Source of the DNA: Ypsolopha sequella
Lineage: Eukaryota; Arthropoda; Insecta; Lepidoptera; Ypsolophidae
Assembly (NCBI GenBank): GCA_934047225.1
Contig: CAKOHE010000057.1
Location: 1 to 64,000 of the forward strand
Reading direction: 5' to 3'
DNA length: 64,000 bases
Positions within the stretch are counted from its first letter, which is position 1. The number at the start of each line of letters is the position of its first letter. A model generated the notes under the pieces. That model had not been told where the DNA came from and searched no databases. It was given only the letters and a program-made list of their open reading frames with translations. Shown one piece after another: positions 35,401 to 44,400 of this stretch. The position numbers and the translations under genes were made by a program.

Positions 35401-38400
35401 GGTGGTCGTAACTGTCACGGCTGAGAGAGCGCAATTTTAAACTTGAAGGAAACGTGGTAGAGTTCAGTTCTGATTGATTCAACATGAGGTGCTCAATCTG
35501 ACCTTATACGGACCCTTAAGCGACCACTTTTGTTGTGTTATTTTATGCGTTACTTTGTAAATGATCCTGCACGACAAATTTAAAGCGTATCTGTAGTTGT
35601 TGAGCAGGATCACTTAAAACATAAAGCATAAAATAACATAACATTACTAAAAAAGCCTAATTGACATGTTCAAATGCCTTAAATAACATTAATTTAAAGG
35701 CGTTTCCCCGGATTTGTAGCAAATTATTAAGAAATAAATATAACGGCCGAAATACAACTTTTAGTTAAAAAAAACTTCTTTTTAAAAGTTTGTTTTGGCC
35801 GTTATAATTAACAAATCCCGAGAATCGATTCTTAAACCTCATTTTTTTATAAAAATAAAAATAACAATCATCGGCACCCAAGGTACAGACTCCACATGGT
35901 CTAGTCTGGGAGCCACTGGATGCTGCTTCAATTGTAAAACTGTTTATGTGAAATAAAATATTTTCCAAATTTTTTCATTTTTCATAAGTTTTGCGTTTGG
36001 GAACGCGATCCGTCGCAGCCACCTGAGTAAATTTAATTTTACTAGCTTTTGACCGCGGCTTCGTCCGCGTCGATTTAGTTTTAATTTTTCCGGGTTAAAA
36101 AGTAGCCTATGTCACTCTCCAGTCTATAAACTATCCTATGCAAAAAATCACGTCGATTCGATGCTCCGTTTCTGCGTGGAAGAATGACAAACCAACAACC
36201 AACAAACACACTTTCGCGTTTATAATAGTGGTACGTATTACCTGATTCTTTTCAGCTAGTTGCTTTTCAAGTGATCGGTTAGCTTCATCGTGAGTTACTA
36301 CATCGAGCACCAAAATGTCATTGGCTTTATTAAGCTCCTGAAACAGATGTATGAGTGATGAAATAATTACATAATAGCCTTAAGGGTTGGTTGGGCCAAA
36401 CATGCTATCGCGTTTTTGTAAAATTTGTGTAAGTAGTTAAAAAGTTGAACTACATTATAATTTTTCATATTTGACACAAGTATCACAATCATCGAGAAAA
36501 ATAATCGGAAAGATCAGTAAATCACGGAAAACGTAATTTGGCTTTGGAACTAGTATGATCAGTCTACTATTCTAACTACAAAATAAAATATTTTATTATA
36601 GAGTAAAAAAATGAAAGTAGCCTTTACAGATTTTTTTTATTTTGTATTTTTTTTTGTTATTTTAAAAGAAATACTCAAACATTCTAGATTTTACCTGTAC
36701 AGAAAAATTACGCAAAAAGAATTTGCATGTTTGTGTATTTATTTTTAAATAACGAAAGCAAAAAAATATATATTATATGAATAAGGTACTTCGATCTCTT
36801 TACGCAAAAAACAATTTGGAACGAAAAAAAAAATTTTTTTCTGTTTGCAACGCCAAATTACGTTTTTCGTGATTTTAGTGATCTTTCAGATTTTTTTTCT
36901 CGATGATTTTGATACTTGTGTCAAATCTGAAAAATTATAATGTTTTTCAACTTCTTAACTACTTACACAAATATTATTCGTTAAAAATATTTTGTTTTAA
37001 TGAGCTAAATTGTCCAAACGCGATAGCATGTTTGGCCCAACCAACCCTTAAAGCCTAGTCAATTCTTGGAAATGACAGTAAGATAGATGAGCTTATTGTC
37101 TACTTTACTATCATTTTCAAAAGTAGATACGTGTGATTGGCTGGAAATTATGTGTCACGTAATTTGTAGCCAATCACATTACCTTTGAAAGCGATACCGA
37201 TAGATGTTGAAGTTAGTAAGTGTGCGCGCGTCGGCATTACGTTAACGCACGCAATCAAAAACAATGCAATAGATTTTAGGTGCCAGGGCTCATCTAAACT
37301 TTTGAAATCTTTGGATTTCATACATTTTTCTTGCGTTTCTCGTCCCCTGGTTTATTCGTCCAAGACCATGAGGTACCTTCGTACTAAATTTGGTGCTTCT
37401 ATCCGCTCGGTAACGGTAATTTCACTAAGCCACTTGACAATAAGAAAACCAAAACAAAAAATCTAAGACATCTATAGGTATCCATGTCGCAGGTAAATTG
37501 TCAAAGCCGTGAAATTATAATTTCACTTTCACGACTCTAAAAATATTACCTGTGACATAAACAGGCTGTTGATTTGGTCAGCAACTTCTGATATGTAACG
37601 AAAAAAAAAAAAAAAACATTTTTTATAAATATATTTACGAAATTTTGGGGGCGGTTTAAGTCGCCTAGAGTGCGACACACATGATGAAATTGACTCAGCA
37701 CTGGTGGAGGGGGGCGGCAGTGTGGGGTGGGGTACCCGAGTATGTCGAAACCAGCACTTCGTGACGCAGTGACCATTTACCAAGAGAATTTTAGTACAAA
37801 TAAAAAAGGGCATATCTTCTTTTTATTTTGTTTGCAGTTTTTTGGAATAAGCATCGTGAACACAACCTATCCTGCGATGGAAGTTGCTGACCAAATCAAC
37901 ACACTGTATAACACAGTTCCGTGACTGACTGAATGACAGACAAAGCACAGCTTAAGCCATTGAAGATAGAAACATGAAATTTAGAACATTATGTTCCTTA
38001 AGGGGGTAGAGGTGCACATGAAAGGACTTTTCAACTTTTCGAAGTTCAGCCTTAAAAGGGATGAAACGGGGTGTCAACTTTTGTATCGACAATGCATTCC
38101 CAAATAATCTATCCATAAACGAATACCATGACTGACTGACTGACCGATCTAACAACGCCCAGACCAAACAGCTGGACCTAGGAACATGAAATTTGGGCTG
38201 TAGGTTCCTTGATTGACGCAGACATCCACTAATAAGGGATTTCAGGAAATTCCCAAGGGATCGAGAGAAACGGGTTGCACGCGAGCAATGCTGCGGAACG
38301 TCCGCTAGTTTACTATAAATAATTTATTTTATTTTTATAATAAATAAATAATGTAGTACCCGATTATTGCAAATCTATCTACAAACGAATACCGGCCAGT

Positions 38401-41400
38401 TATCCGGATAGATTGAATAGGCTGCCTTCTGAATCTGCTGAAACGGTCGGCTATCCCGATCAAAAATTGTTATTGAAGTGACCCGTTTTGCAATAATCAT
38501 GGTTTATCCTCAATGTAGTACCTCTAGTTTCTTCTTCAGAACAGTAATCTCATCATACAATTTGGAGCTCTCTTCCTCAAGGGTAGCCACTTTTTCGTGT
38601 AGAACGTTTTTCTGGTCACACATCGTTGCTGTGAACTCGTCCTGGTTGGTCAGCGCTTTCTTGAGAGACTCTACTGTTTCTTTACTCTCTGCTAGCCTGA
38701 TAAATGTTAATGCCTGTACAGTCTCAGTGCAAGTATTAAAAAAATCAGTTCCCGTAGGCTCCTTGATGATTGAAGCAGAGGAGAGATGTCAATGGCTTCG
38801 TTAAAAGTTTAAAATAAGAATATAAATGGTGATAATATTTGTTAGTGATCCATATTTTGTTTTTATGACGTCATGATTTTTTTTTGTGACCTATTGTGTG
38901 GGGTAACAAAATGAAACGGCATTAATTATGGGCTGATTGTAACAATGTACTACATCACTACATTTCAGTCATTTTGTAAAAAACCAAAATACTGTCAACA
39001 TTATTTTTGACACCCCTCCCATGCTTCAATCATCAAGGAGCCCACGGAAAAACACTAGTTCCTATCACATCACTATTGATATTTTAATGATGTCGAATAC
39101 GTCGCGGTTCATAATAAGGAAGTTGTTAAGTTTGGTTTCATACAATAGGCATGGTTGCGTCGATAAATATAAAACGTTTCTGTCCACATTTATCCGGATT
39201 TGTAACAAAATATTAAGAAATATAAAAGCCAAAATACAAATTCCTGTCTTTTTCTTTCTTTATCGAAAGGACAAGGACAGAACGCTTAAATCAAGTTTAG
39301 TCCTGTCAAATAAGTTAATATGACGTGTTATGCCGAATCGATACCAATGTGAGACAACGTTCGTTTGTTTTGTAAAAGACTGCACGAGGGTCCCAATGCC
39401 TAATTATGTTCAGTTGCACACAATACGACCATCAAAATTATCGTCCTTGCGTGACATTATTTATAATATTTTCAACTAAATTTCACGAAAAATTTACAAA
39501 AGAACACTCGTCATGATATTGTCATGATACTCGTCATTACGGATTTATAACAGAGATCGTCATGATACAGTGTTGTTCTGAGACTATGCTGGAATTAGTA
39601 TGTGCATGCCTGAGACCAATCAGAAGAGAGAATGAGAAAAAGAGAGTTCTTTATTCGTTGTCACTTTTGATTGATTCTCTAACGTTGTTATAATAAATTT
39701 AGCTAGTCACATCGCAGATTTGCGTTGTAATAATGTTATAACATCAGTCAAACAATGTAAGTACTTACAAAACTGCTTTTGATGTTATAATTACGATTAT
39801 GTAGTGTGGGAGTCGTTAAAACAAATTATATAAACATTTACGAGACCAGCCTATTTATACCAGTTTATAATATAAAAATAAAACAGCTTACTCCTTCTCC
39901 AGTTTCGAAATGATACTCTTCATGTCGCTGCATTGAGAATTGTACTCATGAAGTAATCTCTCGTTCTGCAGTCTTAAGTTGTTTTGCAGGCTTAAGATGT
40001 TTTTGTCTTTCTGTTGACAAATACTACAATTATTACATTAAAATATGTATTTACCGAAGGGCTATTAAAATTCGTTTTGTAATTAGTAAGTACAGTTTAG
40101 CACCTCATGCTGCATCAATCAGAACTGAACTCGACGACGTTTCCTTTTAGTTTAAAATAGCGCGCCCTCAGCCGTGGCAGTTACGACCACCAAGAAACAC
40201 GCACACACGAAAAACTGCGTTTTTATTTAATAATTCGGCTTCTAGATGATGTTATTAAAATATAAATATCTTAGATGTTTGGACGGAGTTATTGCTCACT
40301 TATTCTTAACACAAATGCTGTTTAATTTAAGGAAGGCATTTTAACAATCGAAAAACATGAAATTTAGAGGTAACTTTGTATTTTTTTTTATCGAGTTAAC
40401 TTAAAGCTTTTGCGTTTTTCCTAAAAATGTTTAGATCAGCCTACTATAGTCTACTATCTATATTATTTTTACTAACCCAATCGACTAAGTTACACGATGT
40501 GAAATGGTTATTTGAATTGAAGTTGTGCATCTAACACGTACAGTGCACTGACAGTAGGTGTTGATCTGACCTTATACGGACCCTTAAATAATGCGCGTAG
40601 GAATCTTCGCCGCTCTTCGGCAAAGATCGTGTTTCTGTATTCGTTTTTCCGCTTTCTATACGATGCATGATAGATTGTTCACTTTCGGTCGCCTATCTCA
40701 ATATACTTTCACTTTCAGTAAAGTCTGTGAGTGATCCGGTAACTGTTTTACCTGTGATCACTCACAGACTTTACTGAAAGTGACGTAGATACTATAAGTT
40801 CCGCGTGTTTATCGTTGTTTGGTGTCACTCCGGTAAATAATAACGCAAGCCCGGAAGTAACTAATTGTGCGGACGCCCTACCGGTCCGACCACCAATACC
40901 ATCTGCATTGATGTCATCCCGAGCCCTGCGAGCCGCAGCCCGCAGTGTGAGGCGTAACGTCGTCGCGTAAACGTCTTTACTCGCCCAGATGAAGGCAGTC
41001 TAAATCTGCTGAAACTGGTCGGCTTTCCCGATCATAACACGTATTGAGGTGAGCCGTTTTTATATAAATCATGAATTATCCTCAAGTCTCATTTAATTCT
41101 ATAACTAGTAAAACTATCGACTCTCACACTCTGGGTCCTTTCGCAAAGGTAGTTGCGAAAAATGTTTAAGGGAACGCCTCTGATTCCTATGTTTTCCATT
41201 TTGTTTAATAGAATGGGGACAGAAACAGTGTCGAAAGCCTTTGAAAGATCAAGAAAAATACCTATTGTCTTGAGTTTCCCATCTAACTGTTCAACAATGG
41301 TATTTGTGACCTTTAGTACTGCATCTTCAGTAGATTTGCCCTTTCTAAATCCGAATTGATTTTATCTGAAATTAGTTTGTGCTGTTCGAGATAATCAATT

Positions 41401-44400
41401 AGCCTACAGTTCAAGACTTTTTCCAGTATTTTCGAAAGAATGGTTAACACAGAGATAGGCCGGTAGTTCGTGACACTGCATCTGTCCCCACTCTTATAGA
41501 TAGGGTGAACAATGGCCCTTTTAAAAACTCTGGGGAAAACGCCCTGTGACAGGCCTAGGTTGCATACATGTGTAATAGGAGTGATAAGAGGAGTCCGCGC
41601 GGCTTTTAGAACTTTAGCTGAAATGTGATCCCAGCCTATGGCACAGTCACTTCGCAAACCTAAGATCAGTCTGTCAATTTCAACCTCGTCAGTTGCTAGC
41701 ACAGCCTTGGAATTTCCCTTAATGTTTTCAGTAGGATTGTTTGAGGAAGTGTGGTCATTGCTTACGTTAGCATGTTGAGCAAGGATTTGTGAGGCAAGAG
41801 TTTCACCTATACTCGAGAAGTAATGGTTAATAACATTTACTGAGGCTTTTGGATCTTGAGATATATTTAATAATTCGGTGGGCGGAGCAGTTGGTTGTTT
41901 TAGATAAGTTATATTTTTTATGACATTCCACATTGCTTTAGGATTTTTATTCGCCATTTGAAGTTGATTACATTCATAAGTTCGCTTAATGTTTTTTAGT
42001 AAATTATTACAGAAATTTCGATATCTTGTAAAGATTACTTGTTGAATTCGGTTGTCGGGATTCGATTGTTTTGCCTTTTTGTGAAGTTTATCGCGATGGC
42101 GAATGCACCTAAGGAGGCCGGGTGTTATCCAAGGCTTTATGTTTCTTTTACTTCGCGGTATTTTGACAACTCGGCTATGAGTTTTTATAGATTCAGCAAT
42201 TGTATTTACCAAGGATTCTGCTGCTGTATTGGCGTCTGTGGATTTCAGAATTCCGGAGAAGTCAACCTTAGTCAGATCTTCTGCAACTGCAAGTACATCT
42301 ACTCGGACTGTACTGGATTTTGCTCTGTATAGTTTAGGTGTAAAATCAGAACAGAAAAGTATAGGGTTATGATCCGTTATAAGGGAGTCCAGTACAAAAG
42401 TTGTAGAATTGTTATTAGATTTAAACATGACGTGATCAAGACATGTTTTATTGTGCGTCGGAAATGTATGAGTGGGGAGCAAGCCATGAGATCCTGTGGC
42501 TTCCAGGTAGATATCAGCATTGTTGTCGTCACCACTTGGTAAAATATCAATATTTATGTCTCCAATCACGGCAACATGTTTAAAAGAAGCCAATGATTTC
42601 AAAACATTGTCAAGGCTTAATGTGAATATTTAAGCATCTTTAATAGAAGGTGATCGATAGACACATGCGATAGCCATATCGTTTTGTCACATTTTACTAC
42701 TAGACAGTTTCCTTCGTGGAGTATCGGTTCCGTAATATCGTGTTTGAGATCTGACATCTGATATCTACAGCAGATCTTTGTATGCAATGTAATTTGAATA
42801 TGTTCCTTTTTTCCGCGCATCCCAATGTAAGAAAACTATGAACTATGAACTTTTGAGGAAAATCCCGAAGACTCCCTTTTAATACTTGTTGCCTTTTTAG
42901 CTAATAAGAGCACAATGTGGGTAAGGTGAGCTTTCCCCGGTAGGACATGCATGACAAGAGTCTAAGTATTTATACCCGTTTTTTTTTGTTATACCGTGGC
43001 CGGACGGACAGATATGGAGGCTTCATTATAGTTTCCCATTTTTTCAGAAAAAGCTGCAAATTATGATTCTCCATGGATCGGGCATTATCTTGTATGACTA
43101 TGAGAAACAACGAAAAAAAAGCGCGATGTCGTGAGACATCCGGTTGGTGATTGAAGTTCCTTTCGCTATATACAGACAGGGTGCTCTGAAATTTGACCTA
43201 TTCCTTGAAAGGGGTTATACTTGAAATCATTTCCAACAAATAATGCCTATCAACTAGGTGTTGAAAATGATATATTTTTATTTTCAACTAAAACACGTCT
43301 ATATTTTAAAATATACAAAATGAAAATGGTTTTCTTTCCACTTAATACCTTTTACTTCTAAGATTATGGATGTGAATGCCATAAAACTCCAAAAAGTATA
43401 ACTGATTGATCTGACGAATGATCTACCAGAAAATATAAACAATTATTCACGTCTCCTACGTTCCCATATAAGCGAAGAACAGTTTAGCTATTTTTAATAT
43501 AGAAGCTGACTTGACAAAATCTGTTAATGAAATTTTTAACCAATTTAACCATCGGAAAAAAATTAAGAATTGAATAAATGATGGACTGGCCATATTTGTC
43601 GCCGACGTGATAACCGTTGGGGCCGTAAGGCATTGGAATGGAGACCACGTACAGCAAAGCGCAGCGTAGGCCGCCCTCGTGCTCGCTGGACTGACGATCT
43701 GAAGGACATTGCGGGTAGCGGCTGGATGAGGATGACTGAGGATCGCCAAAAGTGTCGTAATATTGGGGAGGCCTATGTTCAGCAGTGGACGAATACGGGC
43801 TGATAGATGGATGGATGGAATAAATGGTGTTTATTTTTTTGTATGGCCTAAAAATGAAATTTTTTAGTTTTTACACGACTGCCCCAAAAAAAGGAGTGTT
43901 ATGTGCTCAGGGTTCATGTGGGTATTTTTCTTAATTCCACCATAACTACTTAACGCTTGAACCGATTTCGAAGTGTGTGGTATCGTTAGAATCCTTATAG
44001 CCTCCTGAGTGGAATAGGCTATAAATATATACAGGGTGTAAAACATAACAGCCATAAAATGAAAAAAATAGAAATTACTTTTTAGTGCATTTTGAAATTA
44101 TGGCAGGCGTGTTTTTTTAATATTTTTTATTATTTAATTCATTAAATTATTCCCATTCTCAGCCCACATAAACACACTGCTGCATTTTACTTCATTTTAT
44201 AATCAAAATATATTTGTTTTTTTCTCGTTCATTTATGGGGCGGTAAACCTTACGTGTCCTGGGCGCCAAATGTTAAAATACGGCAATGATCGTACCATAT
44301 CTAAGGAATGCTTGTATTGATCCAGATCCCTTGTCAACTCGTCACGTTGCAACTCCGTCGCCTCCAGTTTGTTTTTGAGCTCGTTATTTTGCTCAATCAA

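Noticed and set aside
37529..37813. Minus-strand exon-like segment with acceptor TACATATCAG and donor GTAATA
   Set aside because: Its key sequence recurs inverted at 37879-37900, so it is repeat DNA. Exons 4 and 5 of the coiled-coil gene already join in phase without it.
39021..39323. 100-codon plus frame
   Set aside because: It begins in the MITE end at 39.0 kb and has no domain or start context.
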